A stretch of DNA of 64,000 nt from Mycobacterium sp. 1274761.0 (GCF_001668615.1 NZ_LZMC01000109.1:1-64000); one strand, 5' to 3'; shown: positions 24,913 to 33,041, counted from the first letter of the stretch. Program-made: numbers and translations. The notes: generated from the sequence alone by a model not told the origin.

Positions 24913-26400
24913 ATGACGATGGACCCCTGTGAATCGGTCGAGCGGTCTCTGGCCGGCCATGCCGTCTACGGAGACGACCGGCACATCCTCGGCCTCAGCC
25001 GCGACCGTCTCGTCGGTGCGCTCGCCGACGTCGCCTCCCGACTGTCGCCTGCTGAAGAATTGCTCGACGCGGTGGCAAGCGGCCCGCGGGATCACCGGCT
25101 CTTCACCGAGCCGACCCTGCGTGCGGCAATCGGCCACGCGCACAGGCAGCTGTTCTCCAACCCAGTCGGTGGCCCCCGGTTGCTGCCGCTGGACGATTGT
25201 TGCGCGGTCTTTTACTCCGCGGCGCGCTACGTGCGACAAGGCGGGGCTGATACACCACTGCAGGACGGCTCGCTGGTGGCCTTGGGTACGGCACCCCAGC
25301 ACGGCTGGATCTGGCGCGACGACGATCGTGACGATGCGTACGGTCACGCCTTCCGGCAGATCGTCGCCGCCCGCTACGGCATGCCGCCGCCGTCGCCTGA
25401 CGCCCGCTCGGTCGAGCTGCTGCAAAGCGGGGAGCGGCTTCTCGCTGAGCTTGTTCCGGTGTTGGCCCCCAGCGCTTTACACCATTGCCGGGTGGTTGCG
25501 TGCGTTCCGGAGTCACGGTCGTTCGGGTCGAGTTCCCGCCCCGATCTCGGCGGGATGGCCCTTGTGGGCCGGAACGCGCCCGGGCCGTGGGTGATTGCCG
25601 AGAGCCTGCTGCACGAGTCGGCGCACCTGAAGCTCTATGACCTGTTCGGCGCAGACATGTTCATGGCGAACGCCGACCGCTTCCTCGTCATCCCGTGGAA
25701 TCCCTCGAACCTCGTCGGCGCCAACCGGTGGAACACCTGGCGAGCATTGGCCGCCTTCCACGTCTACGTGCACCTTGCGCTGCTCAGCGCCGTCGCCGAA
25801 CGACGGGGCCCCGAACTCGAGGCGACCTTCGGCCCTGCCGGGGGGATGACCCCCAGCCACCGCGCGCGCACGCGTGCCCGTTTTCTCGCGACGCAGCTGA
25901 TGACGCAGCCACAATGCCGGACCACACTGGGTACCACCGGCCAGAAACTGACTCAGTGGCTGCTCTCGCTGCTCGACCTCCTCGACCCGAACCCAGTCCC
26001 GGACGGCTCGACTCGGCATCTGTACCTCGACCTGTATGCGCGCGAGACCGCCCGCTTACGGCGCACTCTGGCAGAGGGCACGACGCTACTGAAAGAGCTG
26101 AAAGGCCTTGCCATGCAAGATGTCACGTCGGCGCGAGCGATTCTGTCGGGCATCGGCGCGGCGCGGCAGCTGCCAGCTCTCGATGCCGTGGCTGGTACGG
26201 GCGATGTCATTGAATTGCGGTGCGCTGTCGCCGACGGTCTGCTGGAGGCACCCGCATCCGACGATATGGTGGGCGAGTTGGTGAGCCGCTCGAGCGACGC
26301 CCTGTTCGCACTCGTGAACGGACAGGTCAGGGCGCCGGCGTCGCCTCCAGCACCGACGACGCCACCGGAGGTGGAAGCGGCTTCACCGAATGAACAGTGA
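24913..26400 (+). CDS. HExxH-motif putative peptide-modification enzyme (alpha-ketoglutarate HExxH-type beta-hydroxylase-like)
   Basis: The 495-residue protein has one metal motif, HESAH at 234-238 (in ESLLHESAHLKLYDLF), and a downstream FHVYVHLAL (His283, His287) that could supply the third ligand. This arrangement, with a long helical N-terminal part (30-190) and a helical C-terminus, fits the TIGR04267-type family of HExxH proteins in RiPP clusters, some of which are iron/alpha-ketoglutarate peptide beta-hydroxylases and not proteases. No signal peptide. Residues 472-495 are Pro/Ala-rich and are encoded antisense to an O-methyltransferase remnant, so the native C-terminus may have been lost. 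No radical SAM, YcaO or transporter gene is near. Family placement is inferred from motif and layout. Confidence 0.65.
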   Translation: MTMDPCESVERSLAGHAVYGDDRHILGLSRDRLVGALADVASRLSPAEELLDAVASGPRDHRLFTEPTLRAAIGHAHRQLFSNPVGGPRLLPLDDCCAVFYSAARYVRQGGADTPLQDGSLVALGTAPQHGWIWRDDDRDDAYGHAFRQIVAARYGMPPPSPDARSVELLQSGERLLAELVPVLAPSALHHCRVVACVPESRSFGSSSRPDLGGMALVGRNAPGPWVIAESLLHESAHLKLYDLFGADMFMANADRFLVIPWNPSNLVGANRWNTWRALAAFHVYVHLALLSAVAERRGPELEATFGPAGGMTPSHRARTRARFLATQLMTQPQCRTTLGTTGQKLTQWLLSLLDLLDPNPVPDGSTRHLYLDLYARETARLRRTLAEGTTLLKELKGLAMQDVTSARAILSGIGAARQLPALDAVAGTGDVIELRCAVADGLLEAPASDDMVGELVSRSSDALFALVNGQVRAPASPPAPTTPPEVEAASPNEQ

Positions 26401-26530
26401 AACCCGCTGAGCGGCAGAGCCTTTCGAACTCCGCCCGCGTCCGCTGCCTGCCACCGGTGTTGACCATCATGTTGAGATCACCGAGCAGCATGGTCGGCGC
26501 CACCGACTGAGCGGCGTCGCGCAGCGTCCA
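26327..26530 (-). pseudogene. C-terminal remnant of an O-methyltransferase
   Basis: In the frame right after the GNAT stop, 67 codons read as the end of a class I SAM O-methyltransferase of the acetylserotonin/hydroxyneurosporene type: LLGDLNMMVNTGGRQRT, EFERLCRSAGF, then a terminal VLEATPAP. No start and no cofactor-binding part exist upstream, because the GNAT gene occupies that place. The last 74 bases lie antisense inside the HExxH gene. This is a decayed fragment left by recombination. Confidence 0.75.
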
Positions 26531-27376
26531 CTACCGAGGCCTTCCGAAGTCGATGCGCAGGAAATCAGTGACGGGCCGGAACCCGATACGCTGGTAGACG
26601 GCGTTGACGGCGGGTTTGGTCACGTCGGTGAACAGCACCACGTCGGTGGCGCCCCGGCTGAGCGCCCATTGCGTCGCCGCAGCGGTGACGGCGGCGCCGT
26701 AGCCCTGCCCGCGGCGATCCGGCGGCGTGTAGACCGGTCCGATGCGGGACACGTCGGCGACCGGCGACCGCACGCCCGCCATGCTCACCGGCATACCGTC
26801 CAGCGTCCACAGGACTATCTCGTCGGGCGGACCCTTGGCGGTACGAACATTGCGGCGGTCGACATCTGCGTCCACCGGCAGACCCAGCGCCTCAGCGCGA
26901 AACCCATTGAACCACAAGTTAATCAGATTCTGGTCGGCTGCATCTGCATGCCGTGGACTACCCGCGACCGATGTCGGTGGCAGCAACGCGTCCAATCGGT
27001 GCAGCCGCTCGTTGTTGCGTACTGTGGCGAAGCTGCCGGTGAGCGCGCACCATCCTTCGGCGAACGCCGTCGTCGTGCCGACCGGCCCGTGGACGCCGTT
27101 GAGGTCGGGACAGCGTTCGGCCAGCTCGGTGACCACCGTGCCCACCACGGGCTCGGGCACTCCCGCGCACAACAACGGCGAGCGCAACGTCTGAAACGCC
27201 GCACCGACCGCTGATGCCCCGTTCCATACCGTCGCGAGCAGCGGCGCCGGATTGCGATCGACCATGCGGTCGCTGAGCACCATGAGTTCCACCGTCGCCG
27301 ACACGGGGTCGCGCCGATATATGGGCACGGCGACATCACGGAAGTCGTCCACTGTTCCGTGTAGCCGCACCTCCAT
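26531..27376 (-). CDS. GNAT-family N-acetyltransferase
   Basis: The 281-residue protein has a tandem GNAT architecture: a degenerate N-terminal half and a C-terminal half with the acetyl-CoA motif VYTPPDRRGQGYGAAVTAAAT and the end motif DVVLFTDVTKPAVNAVYQRIGFRPVTDFLRI. Similar proteins acetylate small amines, but nothing here fixes the substrate. I start at ATG 27376; a TTG three codons upstream is less likely. It is flanked by the methyltransferase remnant downstream and diverges from the 228-residue two-domain protein. Confidence 0.85.
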   Translation of the reverse strand: MEVRLHGTVDDFRDVAVPIYRRDPVSATVELMVLSDRMVDRNPAPLLATVWNGASAVGAAFQTLRSPLLCAGVPEPVVGTVVTELAERCPDLNGVHGPVGTTTAFAEGWCALTGSFATVRNNERLHRLDALLPPTSVAGSPRHADAADQNLINLWFNGFRAEALGLPVDADVDRRNVRTAKGPPDEIVLWTLDGMPVSMAGVRSPVADVSRIGPVYTPPDRRGQGYGAAVTAAATQWALSRGATDVVLFTDVTKPAVNAVYQRIGFRPVTDFLRIDFGRPR

Positions 27377-27530
27377 GCCGGCCAATCATCCCGCTGTCAT
27401 CGCGACTGCTGAGCAAATCCGAGAATATTGACGGAGAACTGCAAAATTGCTCTCGGGCCATTTTCTAGGTGCTAGCGTCCCGCGTATCAAAGGCCCAGGC
27501 AGGGCCGCATCAGCACGTTAGGACACCAAT

Positions 27531-28217
27531 ATGCTGACTCTCCGGGATCACGATGTCGAGGATTACGAACAACTAGCCGACATGGACGCCAGCGATGTTG
27601 GCGTGCTGACCGTCGACGACCGCGAGACCATCGAGGAGCTCGGTGACTATCTGGTCGCCAGCGGTGGGTGGGACCGCTTTGCGGTGTGGCTCCTGCACAA
27701 GCATTTCCTGCCCGAGCCGGGTGAAGTCTTCGTCGAGCGAGCGATCGCCCGGCCGCCGCAGACCCACACCACGCTCATCGACCGGGCGGCCTTCTCAACC
27801 ACCGGGCTTCAGCCGACCTCCTTGCGCTTCGATTCGACGGTGACTTCCGGTATCGGCCTTGTGGGAATGGAATTCGCGGGGCCGGCGGACTTCGGACCCG
27901 CCGCACCGCTGGGTCCGCACGACGAAGAAGTCCTCGCCGGATTCGCCGAACGGTTGCGGGAGCGCGGCAAGATGGACCGGTTTGGCGTGCGGCTTATCCG
28001 CAACCAGCTCGGCATCTCTGACGACAAAGACCTGATGGAGACATGTGACAAGCCGCGCCGGGCACTGCACTGCGCCGTGATCGACAGCGCAGCGGTCCCG
28101 GATGAGAACGCCATCGAAACGACGTGGCGCGTCAAGCCGGTCGCGGTCGCTGACGGGCCGTCGGCAACGACCTGGTGCGGCGGCGTGCACTGTTATCACT
28201 ACTGCTGGGGCTGCTGA
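27531..28217 (+). CDS. Unknown protein with internal duplication and Cys/His-rich C-terminal tail
   Basis: I do not recognise this 228-residue protein. Residues 30-102 and 130-203 align as two divergent copies of one domain: ELGDYLVASGGWDRFAVWLL against GFAERLRERGKMDRFGVRLI, and VERAIARPPQTHTTLIDRAAF against METCDKPRRALHCAVIDSAAV. The chain ends CGGVHCYHYCWGC (216-228; C-x4-C-x3-C-x2-C with three His/Tyr neighbours). No signal peptide or membrane helix. The ATG follows AGGACACC, and the leader is unusually AT-rich. A terminator-like hairpin follows immediately. The tail could bind metal or haem, or be a modified peptide core; proximity to the HExxH gene makes the latter worth testing but proves nothing. 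Confidence 0.8.
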   Translation: MLTLRDHDVEDYEQLADMDASDVGVLTVDDRETIEELGDYLVASGGWDRFAVWLLHKHFLPEPGEVFVERAIARPPQTHTTLIDRAAFSTTGLQPTSLRFDSTVTSGIGLVGMEFAGPADFGPAAPLGPHDEEVLAGFAERLRERGKMDRFGVRLIRNQLGISDDKDLMETCDKPRRALHCAVIDSAAVPDENAIETTWRVKPVAVADGPSATTWCGGVHCYHYCWGC

Positions 28218-28236
28218 TCGGGGCGCAAAGCCCCGA
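28218..28236 (+). terminator. Hairpin terminator after the 228-residue protein gene
   Basis: TCGGGGC, five-base loop GCAAA, GCCCCGA: a perfect 7-bp GC-rich stem beginning at the base after the TGA. The following bases are only moderately T-rich (GCGTTCTCTC), as usual for mycobacterial terminators. Confidence 0.65.
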
Positions 28237-28309
28237 GCGTTCTCTCGCACCTGCCCTCGACGGCTAACATCTACGATCCGGGGCGGAAAATCAACGCGGG
28301 AGAAACGCC

Positions 28310-29605
28310 ATGCCGGCAATCGTGCTCATCGGCGCTCAGTGGGGCGACGAGGGCAAGGGGAAGGCCACCGATCTGCTCGGGGGCCGCGTCCAATGGGTCG
28401 TGCGGTACCAGGGCGGCAACAATGCCGGCCATACCGTCGTGCTGCCGACGGGTGAGAACTTCGCGCTGCACCTGATCCCGTCGGGCATCCTGACCCCCGG
28501 CGTGACCAACGTGATCGGCAACGGCGTCGTAGTCGATCCGGGCGTGCTGCTCGACGAGCTCAAGGGTCTCAACGATCGCGGCGTCGACACCGAACGGCTG
28601 CTGATCTCCGCCGACGCGCATCTGTTGATGCCCTACCACGTCGCCATCGACAAGGTGGTCGAGCGGTATGCGGGCAGCAAGAAGATCGGCACCACCGGCC
28701 GCGGCATTGGCCCCTGCTACCAGGACAAGATCGCCCGCATCGGGATCCGCGTCGCCGACGTGCTCGACGAGGCGCAGCTGGCCCAAAAGATCGAAGCCGC
28801 ATTGGAATTCAAGAATCAGGTGCTGGTCAAGATCTACAACCGCAAGGCGCTGGAGCCCGACGAGGTGCTGCACAACCTGCTGACGCAGGCCGAGGGCTTC
28901 AAGCACCGCATCGCCGACGCCCGGCGGCTGCTCAACGTCGCGCTCGACAACGGCGAGACTGTACTGCTGGAAGGCTCGCAGGGCACGCTGCTCGACGTCG
29001 ACCACGGCACCTATCCGTTCGTGACGTCGTCGAACCCGACCGCGGGCGGCGCGGCCGTCGGCTCCGGAATCGGCCCGACCCGTATCACCACGGTGCTGGG
29101 CATTCTCAAGGCGTACACCACCCGGGTGGGATCGGGCCCGTTCCCCACCGAATTGTTCGACGAGATGGGCGAATACCTGTCGAAGACCGGCGGGGAGTTC
29201 GGCGTGACGACCGGCCGGCGGCGCCGCTGCGGCTGGTTCGACGCGGTGATCGCGCGCTACGCCACCCGGGTCAACGGCATCACCGACTACTTCCTGACCA
29301 AGCTCGACGTGCTGTCCAGCCTTGAGACGGTGCCGATCTGCGTCGGATACACCGTCGACGGCAAGCGGACCGACGACATGCCGATGACACAGAGCCACAT
29401 CGCCCACGCGCAGCCGATCTACGAGGAGATGCCCGGCTGGTGGGAGGACATCTCGGGAGCGCGGGAGTTCGACGACCTGCCGGCCAAGGCTCGCGACTAC
29501 GTGTTACGGCTGGAAGAGCTTGCGGGCGCGCATATCTCATGCATCGGCGTCGGCCCTAGCCGGGACCAGACGATTGTGCGCCGCGACATTCTGGCCACCT
29601 CGTGA
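28310..29605 (+). CDS. purA: Adenylosuccinate synthetase
   Basis: PurA joins IMP and aspartate using GTP to give adenylosuccinate, the first committed step from IMP to AMP. The 431 residues contain the P-loop GAQWGDEGKGK at the N-terminus, NNAGHTVV, GTTGRGIGPCYQDK, the GSQGTLLDVDHGTYPFVTSSN block and the C-terminal GVGPSRDQTI. The ATG follows GGGAGAAACGCC. The 3' end overlaps the thioesterase gene by GTGA, and the two are conserved together (Rv0357c-Rv0356c). Confidence 0.97.
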   Translation: MPAIVLIGAQWGDEGKGKATDLLGGRVQWVVRYQGGNNAGHTVVLPTGENFALHLIPSGILTPGVTNVIGNGVVVDPGVLLDELKGLNDRGVDTERLLISADAHLLMPYHVAIDKVVERYAGSKKIGTTGRGIGPCYQDKIARIGIRVADVLDEAQLAQKIEAALEFKNQVLVKIYNRKALEPDEVLHNLLTQAEGFKHRIADARRLLNVALDNGETVLLEGSQGTLLDVDHGTYPFVTSSNPTAGGAAVGSGIGPTRITTVLGILKAYTTRVGSGPFPTELFDEMGEYLSKTGGEFGVTTGRRRRCGWFDAVIARYATRVNGITDYFLTKLDVLSSLETVPICVGYTVDGKRTDDMPMTQSHIAHAQPIYEEMPGWWEDISGAREFDDLPAKARDYVLRLEELAGAHISCIGVGPSRDQTIVRRDILATS

Positions 29606-30243
29606 GTGGCCCCGGCGATCCACGGCTCGTCGACCCCGAGTACGACAGACACGGCGGGTTCCCGAATTTCGAAGCGGCCCAACCGGGTCCGGGATTCGGC
29701 CGGTTCCTCGCCGCGATGCGCAAGGCGCAGGATCTCGCGGTGTCGGCCGACCCCGACAGCGATACCTGGGAGAAAGCGGCCGACCGCGCCGAAGAATTGG
29801 TGGGTCTGCTCGAGCCGTTCGAGGCGCCCGAAGGGGTGGGCCCGGCGAACAGGGTTCCGGAGTTGCCCGGCTCGGGCAGCCTGCTGATGCCGCCGTACCG
29901 GGTGTCGAAATTCGACGCCGAAGCCGTCGAGTTGACCGTGAGCTTCAGCCGCTATCACGTCGGCGGCAACTATGCGGTGCACGGGGGTGTGCTGCCGCTG
30001 ATGTTCGACTCGATGTTCGGCATGGTGATCCACGCCTCCGGACGGCCCATCAGCCGCACCGGTTTCCTGCATGTCGACTACCGCAAGGTCACACCGATCA
30101 ACACCCCGCTGTCGATGAGGGGATGGGTGAGAGCGACCGAGGGCCGCAAGGCGTTCGTCAACGCCGAACTGCGCGACCCGGACGGCAATCTGTTGGCCGA
30201 GGCCAACGGGCTGATGATCCGGCTGCTGCCGGGTCAGCCGTGA
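29602..30243 (+). CDS. Hotdog-fold thioesterase family protein
   Basis: The 213-residue protein ends in a PaaI/4HBT-like hotdog domain (about 105-210) with the signature HVGGNYAVHGGVLPLMFDSMFG, followed by GFLHVDYRKVTPINTPL. The conserved HGGV and the downstream acidic residue are the usual catalytic region for hydrolysing acyl-CoA thioesters. The N-terminal 100 residues are acidic and probably regulatory or dimerising. Start GTG overlaps the purA stop. Equivalent to Rv0356c by position. Substrate unknown. Confidence 0.85.
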   Translation: MSGPGDPRLVDPEYDRHGGFPNFEAAQPGPGFGRFLAAMRKAQDLAVSADPDSDTWEKAADRAEELVGLLEPFEAPEGVGPANRVPELPGSGSLLMPPYRVSKFDAEAVELTVSFSRYHVGGNYAVHGGVLPLMFDSMFGMVIHASGRPISRTGFLHVDYRKVTPINTPLSMRGWVRATEGRKAFVNAELRDPDGNLLAEANGLMIRLLPGQP

Positions 30244-30244
30244 G

Positions 30245-30436
30245 CTAGTCGACGATCTTCAAGGCCTGCGACGGGCAGAGCTTGACCGCCTCGCGCGCCT
30301 TATCCTCTTCACCGGCGGGTATGTCGTCGACGAGCATCACCACGATGCCGTCGTCGTCCTGGTCAAAGAGGTTGTCCGCCACCATGACACAGTTACCGGC
30401 CTGGATGCAGAGGTCGCGGTCGGCATGCACTCTCAC
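30245..30436 (-). CDS. Ferredoxin, [3Fe-4S] type, partner of the P450
   Basis: This 63-residue ferredoxin has Cys10, Cys16 and Cys54 with Ala at position 13, where a fourth ligand would sit in a [4Fe-4S] protein, so a [3Fe-4S] cluster is expected. The last Cys is in the usual LCPSQAL. Its GTG overlaps the P450 stop (GTGA), so it is translated with the P450 and presumably delivers electrons to it. Its own reductase is not adjacent; one is encoded at 34.3 kb. Confidence 0.92.
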   Translation of the reverse strand: MRVHADRDLCIQAGNCVMVADNLFDQDDDGIVVMLVDDIPAGEEDKAREAVKLCPSQALKIVD

Positions 30437-31662
30437 CAGCTCACCTCCAATGATCGGAGCCCATAGATGAAATTCCAGGTGCGGAATTGCACATCGGTGA
30501 ACTCCTCTGCCAAGGCGATGTGCGGGAACCGACGCAGCAGGGCAGGGAACGCAATGCGCATCTCCATCCGGGCCAGCGGGGCGCCGAGGCAGTGATGGAT
30601 ACCGTGCCCGAACGCGAGGTGGCCCGGTGCACCGCGGCCGACGTCGAGGATCTCCGGGTCTTCAATGAAATCCGCGTCGCGGTTGCCCGACGGCAGCGAC
30701 GCGAAAACCAGCCGGCCCGCCGGGATCGGCACACCGGCGACCTCGACGTCGGTCGTGGTGATCCGGGGTATCGCGGTCTGCACGATAGACAGCCAGCGCA
30801 ACAGTTCCTCCACCGCCGGACCGACGGCCTCGGGATCGTCGCGCACCGCGGCGAGTTGTCCGGGGTGGCGCAACAGCGCCAGTACGCCGAGGCCCAGCAT
30901 GTTCGACGTGGTCTCGTGGCCGGCGAGCAGCAGAAGGCCGGCCACGCCGATGAGTTCGTCGTCGGTCAACTCGTGACCGTGCTGGCGTACCAGCATGCCG
31001 AGGATGTCGTCGCCCGGTTGGCGACGCGCACGTGCCACCAGCGTGGTCATGTATGCCCGGCCCTGCTGTTGCAACTTCATCCGCTCGGGTATCGGCACCG
31101 AGAAGTCCAGCTGGCGCGCGCTGCGGCGCTGGAAGTCCTCCCGGTCGTCGGAGGGCACGCCGAGCAGTTCGCAGATCACCAGCGACGGGATCGGCAGCGC
31201 GAAGTTCTCGACCAAATCGATTGGCGCACCGGCGGATTCCATCGCATCGAGTTGCGCGTCGACGATCTCCACGATGCGCGGCTCGAGACGCTTCATGCGT
31301 CTGATGGTGAACTCGGGTGTCAGCATGCGGCGCAACCGGGCGTGCTCTGGCGGGTCGAGGCCGAGCAGATTGCCGGCGCGGACGGCGGCCAGCTCCTGTT
31401 CGGACAGCTGCGCTCCGGCGGGCATCGGGAAGCCTGGCGGCCGCTGGTTGGAGAAGCGTTCATGGTCGGCCAGCACGGCCTTGATGTCGTCGTGCCGGGT
31501 GATCAGATAGACCTGCATTCCGAGAGCGTTGGTGACCTGGCGCACGCCTACGCTCTCGCGGATCTCGCCGAGCGCCGCGATCGGGCTGAACCCGTCGCGG
31601 CGCATGTGAAGCGGCGGCAGCTGCTGCGCTTCGCCGTGGGGCGCGGCATCGGTTCGAGCCAT
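30433..31662 (-). CDS. Cytochrome P450
   Basis: The 409-residue soluble P450 shows the heme loop FGHGIHHCLGAPLARME with Cys358 as thiolate ligand, the I-helix AGHETTS with the acid-alcohol pair, and the K-helix ExxR in EELLR. Start ATG 31662 gives MARTDAAPHG and a normal length; the frame is open further upstream but only as antisense of the FUSC remnant. It is followed by a coupled ferredoxin. Family number and substrate cannot be assigned by eye. It diverges from the decayed FUSC-like gene. Confidence 0.94.
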   Translation of the reverse strand: MARTDAAPHGEAQQLPPLHMRRDGFSPIAALGEIRESVGVRQVTNALGMQVYLITRHDDIKAVLADHERFSNQRPPGFPMPAGAQLSEQELAAVRAGNLLGLDPPEHARLRRMLTPEFTIRRMKRLEPRIVEIVDAQLDAMESAGAPIDLVENFALPIPSLVICELLGVPSDDREDFQRRSARQLDFSVPIPERMKLQQQGRAYMTTLVARARRQPGDDILGMLVRQHGHELTDDELIGVAGLLLLAGHETTSNMLGLGVLALLRHPGQLAAVRDDPEAVGPAVEELLRWLSIVQTAIPRITTTDVEVAGVPIPAGRLVFASLPSGNRDADFIEDPEILDVGRGAPGHLAFGHGIHHCLGAPLARMEMRIAFPALLRRFPHIALAEEFTDVQFRTWNFIYGLRSLEVSW

Positions 31663-31741
31663 GGATACGACGCTAGCGCGCCGCCCGCGATGCGGGGAGC
31701 GCCACGACCACGCGCCTGTGCGATGTCGGACAATCGGGGAC

Positions 31742-32373
31742 GTGGGTCCGGCTTCGCTCGGCGGGGCTACGACGGCATCGCTGGTGGTTGCCATCGCCGC
31801 GATGCTCGCTATCACCCGCCCCACCGGTGAACCGGTCACCGTTGCGATGTTCGGCGCCGTGGTGGCCATGCAGTCCTCAGCGGCAGTGAAGGACCGCGAT
31901 CAGCGCCGCCGCAACATCACCACGCTGCTGATGAGCCTCCCGTCGCTGGGCGCGGTGACGCTGGCCGCGGCTGCAAAGCGCCGTCACCGCGGGGCAAGCC
32001 GTTGCAGATGGGGCCGCGGGCGGACCTGCGTCACGGGGTCCGAAGGTTGTTGCGGGGATTGCAGATCGGCAATCGGTCGGCACACGCGCTTGCGCGGGCA
32101 GGTGTCTTAGCCTCGCGGGCCGATGCGGACTCCAAGCCGCCGCCGGATACCGCCGGAGCGATGGGCCACGCTGCCACCCGTGCCCACGCCACCATTGCCG
32201 CCATCCGGCGGATGCTGGCCGGCGAAGCCGCCGACGCCGACGAGAAACGAAGCGACATGGTGCTTTTCGACATGGTGGGCGTCTCGGAAATCCGGCCCGG
32301 CCCTGTGCGTGCCGCGGTGCGCGCGATCAATACCTTGGACCGCGTGCTCGCGGAGGTCACCGTCCGCGCGTGA
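31742..32373 (+). pseudogene. Decayed FUSC-like membrane protein gene
   Basis: From a GTG at 31742 one frame gives GGATTASLVVAIAAMLAITRPTGEPVTVAMFGAV, then VVAMQSSAAVKDRDQRRR and NITTLLMSLPSLGAVTLAA, a good match to the start of mycobacterial FUSC (fusaric-acid-resistance-like) proteins. Near 31970 this frame turns into Arg/Cys-rich noise and stops at 32110, while coding-like sequence continues in other frames to a stop at 32371-32373 (ATIAAIRRMLAGEAADADEKR, AVRAINTLDRVLAEVTVRA). FUSC proteins have several hundred residues; about 210 remain, so frameshifts and a large internal deletion are inferred. Assignment of the second part to the same gene is less certain. Confidence 0.55.
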
Positions 32374-32407
32374 ACCGGTAAGGGTCGCGCCAGAAGTAGC
32401 GGGCCAA

Positions 32408-32983
32408 CTACCGCGCGGGAGTGTGCTCTTGGATGAGCCACGCCACGAGCGGCTTCGCGCGCCGTGCCGCGTCGGCGTCGCCTTCGGCGGCGCAGACGAT
32501 GCTGCCTTTCAGCAGGATGTTCAGCTGCCAGGCCAGACCTTCGGGATCGCGCAGGCCTGCAGCGGCGGCCCGCGCACGCAGAATGTCGCGGATCCGATCG
32601 AGGTGGGAGATGCAGGCCTGCCCGACGCGGCCCTCGGGGCCGACCTCGAACAGTGTCTTGATGAACGAGCATGCCTCGTAGTCGGAGCGTTGGTGGAACC
32701 ACTCGTCGAGCACGTCGAACAGCGCGAGCAGCTGGCCTTTCGGGTCGTCGGAGCGCTCGCGGGGCTGCCGGTCGATCACTTCGTTCGTCCAGACCTCGGC
32801 GCGCCGGTCCATGAACGCGAGCACCATGTCGTCCTTCGACGGAAAGTGGCGGTACAGGGTCGCCTTCGCAACGTCGGCCTTCGCGACGATCTCGTCGACG
32901 CCGACATCGCCGACGCCGCGACGGGTGAACAGGTCGTAGCAGGTGTCGATGATCCGCTCCCGTGCACTGGGTGCTTCCCCCAT
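32408..32983 (-). CDS. TetR-family transcriptional regulator
   Basis: The 191-residue repressor has an N-terminal helix-turn-helix (VGVDEIVAKADVAKATLYRHFPSKDDMVLAFM) and a helical ligand domain with WFHQRSDYEACSFI, typical of the mycobacterial TetR group. ATG 32983 is preceded by GGAGGAGAGG. It diverges from the hydrolase-ferredoxin-reductase operon, and a palindrome between the two genes is a likely operator, so it should repress that operon and itself. Inducer unknown. Confidence 0.92.
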   Translation of the reverse strand: MGEAPSARERIIDTCYDLFTRRGVGDVGVDEIVAKADVAKATLYRHFPSKDDMVLAFMDRRAEVWTNEVIDRQPRERSDDPKGQLLALFDVLDEWFHQRSDYEACSFIKTLFEVGPEGRVGQACISHLDRIRDILRARAAAAGLRDPEGLAWQLNILLKGSIVCAAEGDADAARRAKPLVAWLIQEHTPAR

Positions 32984-33027
32984 ACGACGTCCTCTCCTCC
33001 AACAGGCGGCACCAGACAGGTTTAAGT

Positions 33028-33041
33028 ACAGACCCGTCTGT
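33028..33041. promoter_or_regulatory. Putative TetR operator
   Basis: ACAGAC-CC-GTCTGT is a perfect 6-bp inverted repeat between the divergent TetR gene (start 32983) and the hydrolase gene (start 33128). The A/T-rich flank (TTTAAG on the left) suits a promoter. Similar ACAGAC/GTCTGT boxes are common for mycobacterial TetR proteins. Confidence 0.6.

Noticed and set aside
27428..27478. A TTGACG/TAGCGT promoter for the 228-residue protein gene
   Set aside because: TTGACG is a good -35 but no -10 hexamer lies at 16-19 bases; the TAGCGT lies too far away for that pair, so only the AT-rich character is noted.
31663..31869. N-terminal extension of the P450 frame
   Set aside because: It runs antisense to the FUSC-like remnant and the MARTDA start gives the normal P450 length.
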